From Cotesia glomerata (taxonomy: Eukaryota; Arthropoda; Insecta; Hymenoptera; Braconidae): a DNA stretch of 64,000 bases. A program made the position numbers and the translations under genes. The notes under the pieces were generated by a model. It did no database searches, was not told the origin of the DNA, and worked only from the letters and a program-made list of their open reading frames with translations. This document shows positions 1 through 13,240 of the stretch, piece by piece. The DNA lies in assembly GCF_020080835.1 (NCBI RefSeq), contig NC_058166.1, positions 16,517,043-16,581,042 of the forward strand, in the 5' to 3' direction. Numbering within the stretch: position 1 is the first letter of the stretch; every line of letters begins with the position of its first letter.

Positions 1-385
1 TAAAAATAAAAATAATAATAATAATGATAAATAACAGAGATAATAGATTTTGTTAATTATCACTCTATCTTTGTTTAACAAGTGGTCCGGCCGTTGGGGC
101 TTTAACTCTCTAATACTTGACAATTTATAACGAAGCTATTAACCAACAAGACTTTATGTATTATGTAACTCTCTTGTGTCTTTTAATTAAATAATTTTAT
201 CAATAGTTTTAATGAGAAAGAATTACAATTCTCGATAGGAGAGAATGGTTATAAATAATGGAATCTATTAATTAACTTTAATTAATTTTTTTAATCATTT
301 TGCATTAATTTTTTTTTATCATCTAAAGTAACGCACTAAAGGACTTTCTCAATGAATATGAGTTCAATTTTCTGTCGTTTAATTA
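1..385. other. AT-rich intergenic DNA
   Basis: No coding or structured feature seen. There is a short TAA-rich simple repeat at the very start. The stretch ends at the A that flanks a Helitron 5' end at 386. Confidence 0.5.
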
Positions 386-1999
386 TCTATATTATTAAGA
401 GAATAAGCAAAATTTTGTGGTCAGGATAGTCACATGATGAAATAGGTTTTTTTTTTTAGTGGCATTGCAAAGGTCTTAAATTGAATTTGTGCCTTTTTAA
501 GGTTTCATATAATATTCACCGATAGTCAATTAGTTATAAGTGTTGAGACTGCATTCGAAAATGCTCTATCTCTAGATACATAATTAAGAAATGACCTTGT
601 ATCTCGTGAACTATTGGCATTTTTAAAGATATAAAATTATCCTGATGTTACTCTCATCAAGAGCATTCATTTGAGTACCCACATGCATTTTTGATATATT
701 TTTCATATATACATATATATAATATATATAAATATATGAAAAATTGATGTAGGTACTCAAATGAAAGGTCTCGATGAGTTTAATGTCAGAATGAGCTTAT
801 ATCTTTAAAGATGTCAATATTTCACAAGATCCTATATACTAAAATTGATGGTAGAATGAAGTTAGCTTAGTATCGAAAACATGGACCCTGATTCCTTATT
901 GGTTCAAGATTAGAGCGCGCGCCTATGCGCGCAATTTGAATTTCTAGTATTTGTTAAATTGCATTGTAATTTTTTAAGTATTGACGTTCTTAAAAATATA
1001 AGCTCATCTCGATGTTACACACATCAAGAGCTTTCATTTGAGTACCTACATGCATTTTTGATATATTTTTCATATATACATATATATTTATATATAATAT
1101 ATAAATATATGCAAAATTGATGTGGGTACTCAAATGAAAGGTCTTGATAAGTGTTATGACGAGTTATGGAATTTAGGAAATTTATGCTGTTAGTCCGTAG
1201 TCCGTCAGGTTGACGAAAGTTTAGAAAATTGAAGAATTTAGAGGATAGATGCGTAATGGTCTATGATAAATTAAGAGTTTAGATGCGTGATGGTGTATGA
1301 TTAAAAAGAGTTAGATGCGTAATGGTCTATGATTAAAAGAGTTAGATACGTAATGGTCTAGGCTTAAAAAGAGTTAGATGATATTTAGTTTGTAAGATTT
1401 TGGCAAGTGCCGGGTTAAGTGAGCGTTTTCTCACAATTTTGTATTCAGATTTAAGTCGTTGAAACAGTTCTGTTATTTTGTTAATTTATAAAATTTATTT
1501 TAATGCTCAATAAATTTTATTAACTGGATAAATTTTTCCTCAGTATTTATTTACAGCCCTGCCTCAACTTCTCACGACCCGATCTTCCCTTCTCATGCTA
1601 CCCCGGTTTCAGGAACACCGAGTATAAAATCCTAGTGGCGCCCTTATCAAAGAGGAAAGGGGTGACCAATTGAATTGGGTTAACCACCCCGTTACAAGAT
1701 ATAAGCTCATTCTGACATTACACTCATCGAGACCTTTCATTTAAGTACCCACATCAATTTTTCATATATTTTATCTATTTATATATATAAATATATGAAA
1801 AATATATGAAAATGCATGTGGGTACTCAAATGAAAGCTTTTGATAAGTGTAACATCAAAATGAGCATATTTCTTCAAAAACATCAATATTGAAGAATTTA
1901 CAGTGTAGTTTAACAAAAGTCATTGTTTAATAAAACAAAATTTTTTTTATTCATAGTTCACAAGTCACAGCAGTCACAAAGTGACTGCAAAGTTACTAG
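386..1999 (+). mobile_element. Non-autonomous Helitron-like element, copy 1, with insertion
   Basis: It starts TCTATATTATTAAGAGAATA after an A. It ends with a perfect hairpin (GCAGTCAC / GTGACTGC), about 10 bases, then CTAG at 1996-1999 followed by T. TC at the 5' end, hairpin plus CTAG at the 3' end and an A^T target are Helitron hallmarks. Inside are three palindromic units (about 628-812, 990-1150, and one from 1697) whose arms carry ATAAGCTCATCCCGATGTTA and TTTCATTTGAGTACCCACAT and pair across an AT-rich centre. The second unit is broken by an unrelated 545-bp segment. No transposase is encoded. Confidence 0.75.
1152..1696. mobile_element. Inserted segment, possibly a solo LTR, with a minisatellite
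   Basis: This segment interrupts the Helitron palindrome. It begins TGTTATGACG, ends CCCCGTTACA (TG...CA-type ends), and has TATAAA at about 1622. At 1247-1376 a unit of about 32 bp (core AGATGCGTAATGGTCTATGA) is repeated four times. I could not find a clean target duplication, so a solo Ty3-type LTR is only one reading. Confidence 0.4.
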
Positions 2000-3103
2000 T
2001 TAATTAATAAATAATTTTCTAGGAAAAAATTTTTTTGTATGGCTAAGATTGAGAAATTTCAACAATTTTGTCTGTAAAAATGTAAACAATTGTACATTTT
2101 TACAATTGATATTTAACTAATTGCATAAAATTTAATTAGAATGATAATTGCATAAAAGTTTGTCAAAATTAACTCTAACTCAGCAATGATTGATCATAAA
2201 AATGTCTAATTATATTTACATTAAATAACTATTTTAGTTAGCCACTTTCCTCAAATTCTGCGACATTTAACGCCCATTGCCGGCCATGAAACTAGAGAAC
2301 TTGACTAATTATAATTGCAATGGAGTATCAATATCAACAATAACGACGCAATAAATAAGTCTATCGGATAATCTTATGTATCTGTGTGCGATAGATGCGG
2401 AGTGTATGTGGAGTGCACATAAGGCCGTTGGTGATTAGCGTTCGAGGTTTCTAAGCGGCGCAGACATAAACGCCACTCGAGGTGATACTGAGGGTTGATA
2501 TAAAGCATATATTCCTCGAGTAGGAGGAACAGAAGTATGGTAGGAGGTTAAACTCTCAGTAGCATTAATACCACAACTCCCTATTCATTATCAAGCCCCA
2601 GTGCCGCTCCTTTCTCCTTCGAGTACTCGTGTCTTCCATGGAAATCGTTGTTAATATCTATCCACACATCACCCTAAGCAACTTTAATCATCTGATGCCG
2701 AGTACTCTGCCGAGGTGCCGTAATACCTTTAAAACGCTCTATTATTCGCCATACATCATACATTACGCGTTAGACATTATACATTCAAATCTCCGGTTAG
2801 ATTTTGATCCGCTGAGGGTTTATGCACAGCTAACAATTACCAAATAAATTAATACGTCTATAAAAGATTCATTAAAAATTCCTCTTGGTGAATATCTTTA
2901 AATGTATTTGGTTAAATTAACAAACGGAAAATTTTTTGATGAAATTTTCACAATAAAATTGATTAAAATAAAATACAAAAAAACAGAAAACTCTGCTATG
3001 GTTTAGTGGCACCATAATTCTAAGGTAAGGAAAAAAAATACTATAATAAAATGTCTATATAGATATACAAATATACAGTCGTATCTTAGTTTTTTATAAC
3101 TAA
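2000..3103. other. Intergenic DNA without a recognised gene
   Basis: Positions 2000-2075 resemble the inverted AT-rich repeat seen at 8040-8130. Positions 2230-2830 are less AT-rich and look single-copy in this window. A 72-codon open frame at 2629 has no recognisable domain. Confidence 0.5.
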
Positions 3104-4323
3104 CTAGCAACCTTGCAGTCACTATGTGACTATAATTAAATAAAATTTTGGTTTATTAAATCAATGAATTTTGTTAAATTGTACTGTACTTTATAAATGT
3201 TGACGTTTTTAAAGATATAAACTCATCTCGATGTTATGTTCATCAAGAGATTTCAATTGAGTACTAACATGCATTTTTATATATTTTTCATATATACATA
3301 TATATAATATATATAAATATATTAAAAATTGATGTGGGTACTCAAATGAAAATTCTTTATGAGTAAGATCAGGGTGAGCTTATATCTTTAAAAGTGTCAA
3401 TAGTTCACAAAAAACAAGGTCATTTGTTGATTATTGATATTTTTAAAGATATAAGCTCATCCCGAACTTACACTCGTCGAGAGCTTTCATTTGAGTACCA
3501 ACATGCATTTTTGATATATTTTTCATACATACATATATATAATATATATAAATATATGAAAAATTGATGTGGGTACTCAAATGAAAGGTCTCGATGAGAG
3601 TAAGATTAGAGTAAGCTTATATCTTTAAAAATGTCAATAGTTCACAAGATATAAGGACATTTTTTAATTATTGATATTTTTAAAGATGTAAACCCATTCC
3701 GATGTTACACTCATCAAGAGCTTTCATTTGAGTACCCTATACATTTTTGATATATTTTTCATATATACATATATATAATATATATAAATATATAAAAAAT
3801 TGATGTGGGTACTCAAATGAAACGTCTTGATGAGTGTAACATCAGGATGAGCTTATATCTTTAAAAATGTCAATAGTTCACAAGATACAAGGTCATTGCT
3901 TTATTATTCACATTTTTTAAGATATAAGCTCATTCAGATGTTACACTCATCAAGAGCTTTCATTCGAGTACCCTATACATTTTTGATATATTTTTCATAT
4001 ATACATATATATAATATATATAAATATATGAAAAATTGATGTGGATACTCAAATGAAACGTCTTGATGAGTGTAACATTGGGATGAGCTTATATCTTTAA
4101 AAATGTCAATAGTTCACGAGTTACAAGGTCATTTCTTAATTATCTATCTAATGATAGAGTATTTTCGACAGCCTAAATACTTATCATAATAAATTGACTA
4201 TTGCGGAAAATGATATGAAACTTTGAAAAGGCACAACTCTAGGTCAAGACTTTTCCAAAGATACTAAATATAACCATAAAAAACCATTTTATCTTATAAA
4301 TACACTGGCCACAAAATTTTGCT
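3104..4323 (-). mobile_element. Non-autonomous Helitron-like element, copy 2
   Basis: Reverse orientation. The 3' end is CTAG at 3104-3107, next to the GTCACTATGTGAC hairpin. Four palindromic units follow at about 3196-3400, 3442-3640, 3681-3880 and 3917-4110, spaced about 235-240 bp. The 5' region (GGCCACAAAATTTTGCTT) is cut off at about 4323 before the terminal TC. Confidence 0.72.
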
Positions 4324-4379
4324 TCATTTATTAAAAATTATTCACTAAAAATCATTTATTTAATAAATATAAAAATTAA

Positions 4380-4504
4380 ATCATCAGATTATGTTTATAT
4401 TATATTTTTAATTAAAAATTGTTATATAATGTAAATGTAAAATTGTTATATACGATGTAAATATGTTTTGCCAATTGGCCAGTTTGGCTTTGGCATAAAT
4501 AAAG

Positions 4505-4548
<44 letters not shown>

Positions 4549-4550
4549 TA
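4380..4550 (+). mobile_element. LINE 3' terminus ending in a (CTAT)n tail
   Basis: The sequence TATACGATGTAAATATG ... TTGGCATAAATAAAGTTATC followed by about 11 CTAT units recurs in diverged form at about 9090-9166. Shared sequence running into a tetranucleotide tail suggests the 3' end of a non-LTR retrotransposon, 5'-truncated. Confidence 0.5.
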
Positions 4551-4552
4551 AA

Positions 4553-5435
4553 AATTAATAAAATTAATTTAATATTAATAAATATTTCTATTAGTGCATC
4601 AGATAATTTTTTTGATTTTACCAATTTTATAAATAAATATTTAAAAAAATTGGCATTTAGATTTTTAAAATTTCTATATTTATCAAATTTAGTAGAACAA
4701 AAAAAAATAACATTTTACAGCTAAAATAAACAGCAAGCTAATTATTAAAAAACAGTAATTTTATAATTCATTATAACATTTTTATTGGTATTTATTAAAG
4801 GTTTTGTTTGAGCGTAGAAAAAAGTAATGAGAAAAAGGTAAAAGAGTATTAGTATTTTTATCTAGCCGGGTACAATACGATGTTAATGCAATTTCTAGAT
4901 GGTTAGCGGAAACGAGCCATATCCCTTGGCAGTCGTCGGATGATTCTATACTCAGCTGTACCAGCAACAACTTCCACCCTCGCTTGACGGTGTCCAATGC
5001 TTTTTTGCATATCTGCAAAAATATTCTGTTCCAAGGCCGCAATTCGTTCATCACACCCGTGACGTTCTCGCCTCTTTTTTCCATTATTTTCCTTCCACAA
5101 CTTTTCTTCCTTTTGTCCTTTGTTTTTCGACTCTTTCTCCGTAGCTTCATTTTTTGCTGTCTAGCTTATGGCTTCTCTGTGATAGCGATAGAAGAGTACG
5201 GATAGAAAGATTAATAATAAAAAACAAGAAAAAAAATAACATAACAGAACGCCCTCACATATTTTCTTGGGGCCGTAGTTGTGGCATCAATATTCATAAC
5301 CTGGATGTTTATTTCGAATTGTTTGAATGAGTAACTTGCTACTTTTTGAAGTATAAGAAAAATTGAACAAATTAAAAAATTGTCCATTTATAATTTTTTG
5401 CATAACTACACTGATAGAAGGATTTATTAACTATT
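4553..5435. other. AT-rich intergenic DNA
   Basis: Positions 4560-4690 are an inverted relative of 7885-8050. Overlapping open frames on both strands at 4780-5205 have no recognisable family and are mutually exclusive shadows. At 5409 there is one end of a CACTGATAGAAGGATTT MITE whose partner end is missing. Confidence 0.45.
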
Positions 5436-7025
5436 GGGGCATTCTATGCGAAATGGGAAAACGACAAAAATTTTAAAATTTCTCTAATTCATTCTAATTT
5501 AGTCCTAATTTATTATTAAAAGTCTATATTTTACTAATTTGTAAAGAAAATTTTTTTTTAATCAATAAGAAAATCGATTTTTCTCTCCTAGTAACTTTTC
5601 AGCCGTACTAACTTAACTTGTATCCGGGTCAAATGTTGTTTTAATAATTTTAAGAAAAAATTCATTTTATGTTTATTATTAACTAACATATTTATTATTA
5701 TAGTTTTAAGAACAAATTTTTTTATGTTCGTTATTAATTAACACCTAAGTTTATCAAGATCGTGTTGTCAGCATGCTAAATCATTTATTTGTGTTTTTTA
5801 ATTATCCTAAATAATTTATAGTTAAATATATAAACAATAATGTTTCTGAGGTTAAAATAATATAAAAGTCTTTTTAATAAACAACTTGATGTAGACATTT
5901 TGTACTTGTCCACCAGTCGCAAATGCCTGTTCCACCAGTCACGATAAAAACAAATTTTTTTAATTGTTTCTACGTAGGTAATCAGTCTAATTCTTCATAA
6001 TATTGAATGTTTGTAGGATAAATTTTGTATTTTCGAGGGAAGTATTTTTTAAAAGTTTAGTGGTCGAACTGAAATTGGACTTTAAGTGTACCTTTGGTAA
6101 GAGAGAAGGATTTTTCTTAGTCCCACCAGTCACACTCAGTCAAATGATAATTACGAGAAACTTAAAAAGTAATGGAGGTTTTTGACAAAGGGATGTTCTT
6201 AATTACATGGAAAGAATTTAATGGTAAATACAACTATCCGAGTATTGTAAAAACAGGCTTCTTAGTATGAATAATTGCAAGAACTATCCAAATTGTTAAC
6301 TGAACCATCCAGATAGTTACATTTACCATCTGGATAATAGTTATTACCATCTCGCTGGTAATTTAAAGATGGTAAACTTAATCATAATATATGTTAGCCG
6401 CTAAAATCATGTTGATTGTAAATTCTACAATCATGATGGTAATTATTACCATCGCAGCTAGTAATATGATTAGTCACTATGTGACTACCGTGACTTGTGA
6501 ATTATAAATAAACAAAAATTTCGCTTTATTAAAAAACGACTTTGGTTAAATTGCACTGTACTTTCTTAAATATAATATATATAAATATATAAAATATATG
6601 AAAAATTGATGTGGGTACTCAAATAAAAGGTCTCGATGAGTGAAATGTCGGAGTGAGCTTATATCTTTAAAAATGTCAATAGTTCACAAGATAGCAATGT
6701 CAGTTCTTAATTATTGACGTTTTTTAATATATAAGCTCATCCTGATGTCACACTCACCATGAGCTTTCATTTGAGTACCCACATGCATTTTGATATATTT
6801 TCTATATATATACATATATGTAATATATATAAATATATGAAAAATTGATGTGGGTACTCAAATGAAAGGTCTTGATCAGTGTAACATCAGGATGAGCTTA
6901 TATCTTGAAAAATGTCAATAGTTGACAAGATACAATGTCATTTCTTAATTATTGACATTTTTTAAGATATAAACTCATTTCGATGTCATACTCATCGAGA
7001 GCTTTCATTTGAGTACCCACATGCA

Positions 7026-7097
<72 letters not shown>

Positions 7098-7884
7098 TAA
7101 ATATATGAAAAATTGATGTGGGTACTCAAATGAAAGGTCTCGATGAGTTTAATGTCGGGATGAGCTTATATCTTTAAAAATTTCATTATTTAACAAGATA
7201 AAAGGTCATTTTTTAATTATGTGTCTAGAAATGGAGCATTTTTGAATGCAGTCTAAATACTTATCATAATAAATTGACTATCGATGAGAATGATATGAAA
7301 CCTTGAAAAGGCGGAAATTCAAGTCAAGACCTTTGCAATAACACTAAATTTCATAAAAAAAAAAAAAACCGATTTTATCATATGACTATCCTGGAGACAA
7401 AATTTTTTTTATTTTATTAATAATATAGATATACTTTTTTTAATACTCACTCTTATGTCAAACATTAGAATGTTATTATATTCTGACTCTAAAATCGAAA
7501 AAATTCAGTTTTTTATACTTCCTGTTTATTTTTTTTATGATTGCAATCATGATGATTTTAACTATCTCCGATGATAAAAGTTACTATCTAGATGATAAAC
7601 CGTATCATCATAATTGTGGGAATTAATATATACTGATTGTACTAATTACAATCGCCGGATAGTTGCATTTATCATCTTAACTTTGTAAAAGTTAATAACC
7701 ATCCTAGATAGTGGAAGCTACAAAATCGGGATGGTTACCGTAAACATAAAATTCTCTCCGTGTAGTTATTCTTCTATATTATAAGATAAATTTTACTATA
7801 GTATAAGTTTCAGTCACATAATTATAGCTTACAATTGATGGAATTTCAGAGTCAAATGTCCCACCAGTCACTATGGAATGCCCC
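5436..7884. mobile_element. Candidate TIR element (GGGGCATTC ends) containing a Helitron
   Basis: GGGGCATTC at 5436 and GAATGCCCC at 7876-7884 are inverted. CCACCAGTCAC-like motifs recur at about 5911, 5931, 6122 and 7860. Positions 6270-6450 and 7540-7740 share TGATGGTAATTATTACCATC-type motifs and appear to be two halves separated by the Helitron at 6458-7429. No transposase frame is seen. The inverted end is short, so the boundary call is tentative. Confidence 0.35.
6458..7429 (-). mobile_element. Non-autonomous Helitron-like element, copy 3
   Basis: Reverse orientation. CTAG is at 6458-6461 with the AGTCACTATGTGACT hairpin, and the rc-TC 5' end is at 7428-7429, followed by T. It holds one half unit and two full palindromic units; the last has an (AT)n centre at 7030-7090. 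Confidence 0.72.
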
Positions 7885-9300
7885 ATGTAGAAATTTAAAA
7901 AAACTAAATGCCAATTTTTTTAATACTTCTTTATAAAATTGGTAAAATTAAAAAAATTATCTGATGTTCTGATAGAAATATTTATTAATATTAAATTAGC
8001 TTTATTAATTCTTAAAAAGTGATTTTGAACATCAGATGATTAAATAAAAATTAGTTCTTAATAAATAAATAATTTTTTTGGAAAATATTTTTTTATATGA
8101 CTAGGATTGAGAAATTTTAACAATTTTCGATTAATTTTTTAGTAGTTAAAGGAAAAAAAAATTTTCTTTAACTGTAATTTTAAATGTTAAAACAGTACAA
8201 AATTTTTTTTTCGTTTAATAAAACGAATTCATAATTAATTATAATTTCTAAAGGATCGAATGACTGAAGTAATGAGTGATAGGTACTAATTACTCATCTA
8301 AAATAAATGAAATAAGGAATTAATGTAAAGCATGAATTTGACATATGTACCGACAGTAACAACAACAATAACAACAATAATGATAATGATGATGATATAT
8401 TTAACCGAAATTTAATACAGTGATAATTTAACGCGGTCTAAAATGTATTTACCAGGCGTGTCATCGTGATATAACAGAAATGCAATTGCACTCTATGGAA
8501 TAATACGAGGAAATCATAACATTTCACGGGTTCCGTGGTAACTCGTTGTCATTGTCGAAGCCGCCGAGCTTTCAAACATCTCACTGCACACTGCTACATG
8601 CTACATATTGTTCATACAGTATGTTATTATCATTATTATTATCATCACTATCAGTATGTACATTGACGTTGTCAGATTCTCTTCCTTTGTCATTAGAATT
8701 TAGATTCCAGTCACAGTTACAGTTGTACTCATACTCATAACTATCACCACATTCTCCGCTTATTCGATCAGATTAATCCTCCTCCAAACTTCAAGCTCAC
8801 TTCAAACCTCTGGTTAACTAAATTATTTAGTGTCACATATATTATATATTACACGGAAAAACAAAAGTTGAACAAATTTAATTTATTGCAGTTTTAAATA
8901 CCAATCGAGTCTCTCTAGTGTGAAACTGTAAAAATTACATTATTTCTGAGACTCATAGCAATTATTACAGTTTCATAAAATAAGTAGTTTAATTTAATTT
9001 AAATTGAAATGATAAGTGGTTAAATCTTCAGATTTTATATTTTAAACCATTAATATAATTGATTAAATTTTTATATTATATTTATACTATCTTTATGCAC
9101 AAAACTGTTGTATACGATGTCAATATGTTTGACCTTGGCATAAAATAAAATTATCTATCTATCTCTTTGTTGTAATAATAAAATACAATAAAAAATAAAT
9201 TTTAGGATATTATCGCCTTTTAATAATGTGTTTTTTTTTTTCAATATTCAAACAAGAAATCTACCTATCCATGTCGGGTCTGGCCGAGTGGTGCTTTTCT
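7885..9300. other. Intergenic DNA, AT-rich, with a repeated LINE end
   Basis: Positions 7885-8130 are an AT-rich dispersed repeat (relatives at 2000-2075 and, inverted, 4560-4690). Positions 8450-8830 are more mixed in composition with no gene seen. Positions 9090-9166 repeat the LINE-like 3' end found at 4380-4550 and finish in ATCTATCTATCTC. Confidence 0.45.
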
Positions 9301-9309
9301 TCTACAAAG

Positions 9310-10035
9310 GACTTTTTTATTTATTTTTATTTTTATTTATTATTAAACCAGAAAATATTACAGATAATCAAATATAATATAATATAATAAATGACATATC
9401 TGTCCTATAGAGATGCATAACATCTGTTCATAGGACTGGTATAAATTAAAATACAAATCAAGAAAGCTAGTTTACATATATAATTAATTTATAATAGTAG
9501 TTTAGAGAAAAATCATGTCACATTGCTTTATCCATCGAATTAGACTTATTTTCAGTAATTTTGTTGTTCCGGCAAAATATTTCAATTCGTTCGGTAATAA
9601 ATTAAAATATTTAAAGGCCGTGTATTTTGCACTTTGACTTGTGATGTTATTATTAATTTTAGGAAGTGAGATTGACTTATTTCTAGTATTGAAAAAAGTA
9701 TTTGAAAGTTTGTGCCTGCAATCATTGAAATAGAAGATGAGTGAGTTCACAATGAAAGTTTTTTGTATATTTAGAACATTACAATTTTCATCTATAATAA
9801 TTTTTTGAATCAGTCTATTTTGAGTTGATACTATAGAATTTCTAGTGGTACTATAAGCACCACGCCAGGCAATTAATCCGTAGTTAATAATACTTTCAAT
9901 CATTGCATGGTAAATTATTTTTAAAGTCCTTCTATTCATAAATAAACTAAGTTTATGGAAAACACTTGTTTTTACTCTAAAAACTCTAATTTTTTCCTGA
10001 AAACTATTATACTCATGAGAATAAGAAAATTTCCC
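9310..10035 (-). pseudogene. Decayed LINE reverse-transcriptase C-terminal fragment
   Basis: The minus strand from 9939 reads MNRRTLKIIYHAMIESIINY, then GLIAWRGAY, and ends SLIRWIKQCDMIFL. The frame extends upstream (YSHEYNSFQEKIRVFRVK) to about 10020, where a frameshift or stop breaks it. The AMIESIINYGLIAWRGAY pattern matches the post-catalytic C-terminal segment of Jockey/CR1-like reverse transcriptases. The 3' side ends in an A-rich tail (T-rich on the plus strand, 9313-9345). The catalytic domain is absent: a 5'-truncated, dead copy. Confidence 0.75.
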
Positions 10036-11525
10036 AAATCAATATCCAATTTATGCTCACATCGCCGGCTTCCCCGATTTAGCATCAGGTGTCGGAAAAA
10101 TTAAAGCGCCCTGAAATAGAATTTGAAATTGAATTAACTCAGATTGCCCTCGATGGAAAATTATAAATTGAAAGGTTAAAGTCATGTTTAATAAATTTAC
10201 ACGAACATTATTGCCACTAATTAATTTCAATTTCAGAATAATCTAACTGTATGACCCAATAAATTATTTTTTAATTAATTAGCGACATATTAATTGTGAA
10301 GCTTAAGAAATTATCGAAGTTTTTTAATTTTTTTCTTACATTTATAGGAAATTTAATTTGATTAAATAAAAAAAATTGAAATGTTAGCTAAAAAATCTCA
10401 ATTTTTCTCCAAAAAAAAAATAAATAAAAATCACTATAATTTTCCCGAAACCTCGAAAGCATTAGACAAAAAATAAACTAAATCCTGTATGCAACAAAAT
10501 GAAAAGCGTGTGCAGACACAGCAGGAACACAAGAACTAGGCAGAGCCAGGAGAATACAGAGTATGAGACACGCATCGCTCCAAACGGAATTAACCATAGT
10601 TTTCCTCGGCGAAAAAACCGGGGCGTACAAAAGGGTGGATTTTCCATTATGCAAAACACATTCGTCCTCGTGGTGAAATAAAAGGAAAAATTCTCTGGAG
10701 CACTGGAGCTAGACTATGGGCGAATAAGAGAAAAATAAAAAAGACTCTCAAAAATAGGAAAGACTGTGGAACAATGCACAATCAGGCGAAGCGAAAGAGG
10801 ATGACTAGACTCGGAGGATCTATGATAGGAACCCTGTTTAAAATGTCCGCTTAGTCTGTACCAGGTGACCCCGTTTTTCCCATCGGGGAAAATTTCTTCG
10901 AGAAAATAAAAAACACTGCAGCCCAGGAATTCTCGCGTTCTGTTCGTCAACATTCGTTCGCCTGAGTATATATTTATATTTATTAAAATTTTCTTCCTTT
11001 TATTTAATCAGGTTACGCGGAGCCTTTAAAAAAATCTCCAGACTCTAGCTAATAAAATAATAAATACTTTTGTATATATAGATAAGGTGATGAAAAAAAT
11101 TTAAAAAGCTGGGAAAAAGTATCTCGGGCATCTTATCGATAAAATCCTCACACCAAAGTCTCAAGTGATTCGAGACTCGTTTCTGTAGACGCGTGATTAG
11201 ACTTTCTTCTTCTTCTTCTTCTTCTTCTGCTTCTGCTTTTTTTCATTCTTACTTTTCTTATTTCTCTTCTGCAGCCTCGTCCTTTTCCGGCACTTCTTCA
11301 CTTTGACACTACAGCTTTCGTGACTTGTACGCTAAAGAAATGGTTATGAATTTAAATGTATTTTTTTATCAAAGCCTGAAAAATATATATCTTCTCTTAG
11401 CTAATCTTTATTTTAATAAATTTTCTTCATTACTTTTAATAATTTTATTTATTATTATTATTATTATTTTTTTTTTGATGGAATTTTATCTAAAAATGGG
11501 GGAAAAAAATAAAACTCGAAATTTT
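10036..11525. other. Intergenic DNA without a recognised gene
   Basis: Positions 10460-10960 have mixed composition and overlapping short frames on both strands, none with a recognisable domain. A (CTT)n tract lies at about 11205-11229. The rest is AT-rich and featureless. Confidence 0.5.
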
Positions 11526-11673
11526 TGCAATAAATAAAATTTTGCTTTATTAAATAATGGCTTTTGCTAAATTGCATACTGTACTTTTTTAACTATTGAT
11601 GTTTTTAAAGATATAAGCTCATCCCGATGTTACACTCATCAAGAGCTTTCATTTGAGTACCCACATGTATTTT

Positions 11674-11729
<56 letters not shown>

Positions 11730-12513
11730 AAATATATGAAAAATTGACGTGGGTACTCAAATGAAAGGTCTCGATGAGTGTAATGACGGGGTGAGATTAT
11801 ATCGTTGAAAATATCATCAGTGGACTAAATGCAACGTCATTGCTTTATTATTCACATTTTTTAAGATATAAGCTCATCCCGATGTTACACTCATGAAGAG
11901 CTTTCATTTGAGTACCCACATGCATTTTTGATATATTTTTCATATATACATGTATGTAATATATATCAATTTATGAAAAATTGATGTGGGTACTCAAATG
12001 AAAGGTCTCGATGAGTGTAACATCAGGATGAGCTTATATATTTAAAAATGTCAATATTTCTCAAGATACAAGGTCATTTCTTAATTATTGATATTTTTAA
12101 AGATGTAAGCTCATCCTGATGTTACGCTCATCAAGAGCTTTCATTTGAGTACCCACATGCATTTTTATATATTTTTCATATATATATATATAAATATATG
12201 AGAAATTGATGTGGGTACTCAAACGAAAGGTCTCGATGAGTGTAACTCCAAGATGAGCTTATATCTTTAAAAATGTCAATAGTTCACGAGATACAAAGTC
12301 ATTTCTTAATTATGTATCTAAAGATAGAGCATTTTAAAATACAGCCTAAATACTCATCATCATAAATTGACCATTGGTGAGAATATGAAACCTCGAAAAG
12401 ACACAACTCCAGGTCAAAATTTTTCAAACAATACCAAATTTAACGATAAAAGCCCATTTTATCATATAAATACACTGGTCACAAAATTTTGCTTATTCTC
12501 TCAATAATATAGA
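11526..12513 (-). mobile_element. Non-autonomous Helitron-like element, copy 4
   Basis: The 5' end (rc TC at 12512-12513) is intact; the 3' hairpin and CTAG have been lost. Three palindromic units lie at about 11590-11815, 11850-12045 and 12090-12270. The first has an (AT)n centre at 11677-11726. Confidence 0.7.
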
Positions 12514-13240
12514 TGATAAGATATCTTTTTTAAAGAAAATTTCAAGCTCTATAAAAAAAAGTACTTATCAATTTTTTTGTATCTTCAATCCTTTTGTCAA
12601 AATTTAAGATCCAAGTCCAAAAGTCAAAGTAACTAAAAATAACTCAAAAAAGCTCGATAAAAAAGTTAAAACTTAAAATTTTGAGTTAAAAATTAAAGGA
12701 ACAAAAAAATTATAAGATAAAAAAATGTTTTTATCAACTTTCGCTCATCTCTTCTTTAGATAGTTTTTATTTCAGTACTATACATTTTTCATTCGTCTAC
12801 TTTATTAAAAATTTGTTATTCTTATTTTCGTTTTTCTAGCTGAAAAAAAAAAAAAAAAAAGTTAATAAAGTAAGTGTTTTATTTTTGTAGTAAAAATGTA
12901 GAAAGATTTTTTTTTTTAAACTGAAGTTATTTACTAAAAAAAAAAAGTGAGTTTATTACAGCGGCTGAAAGTGTGTGCTTAAATCAATGGAAATTATGAC
13001 ATTTTTTCCGTAACGTAAACCCATTTTTTATTGAAGTATTAATGGCTGTGTTTGTAACAGTCAAACAGAGAAAATTTTATTGTACCATGAAACTTATGGC
13101 CATTAAAAAATTCGAATATAAAACAAACCAAACAAACGAGTATAAAAGCTTAAATAATTTTTTTTGTTCAAGTAATAGAATTTTTTTTTGACAAGTTTTA
13201 CTTTTTACTTTGAAATGGGAAATTTTATATTAAGTTCATA
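12514..13240. other. AT-rich intergenic DNA
   Basis: Poly-A and poly-T tracts and no coding signal. It ends in TA at 13239-13240, the apparent target dinucleotide of the next element. Confidence 0.5.

Noticed and set aside
3196..4110. Regularly spaced repeats resembling a CRISPR array
   Set aside because: Units are long palindromes spaced about 235-240 bp inside an element with Helitron ends in a eukaryotic genome; there are no short direct repeats with unique spacers.
4782..5205. Overlapping 122-, 65- and 73-codon frames
   Set aside because: Mutually overlapping on both strands, no family resemblance, no splice context.
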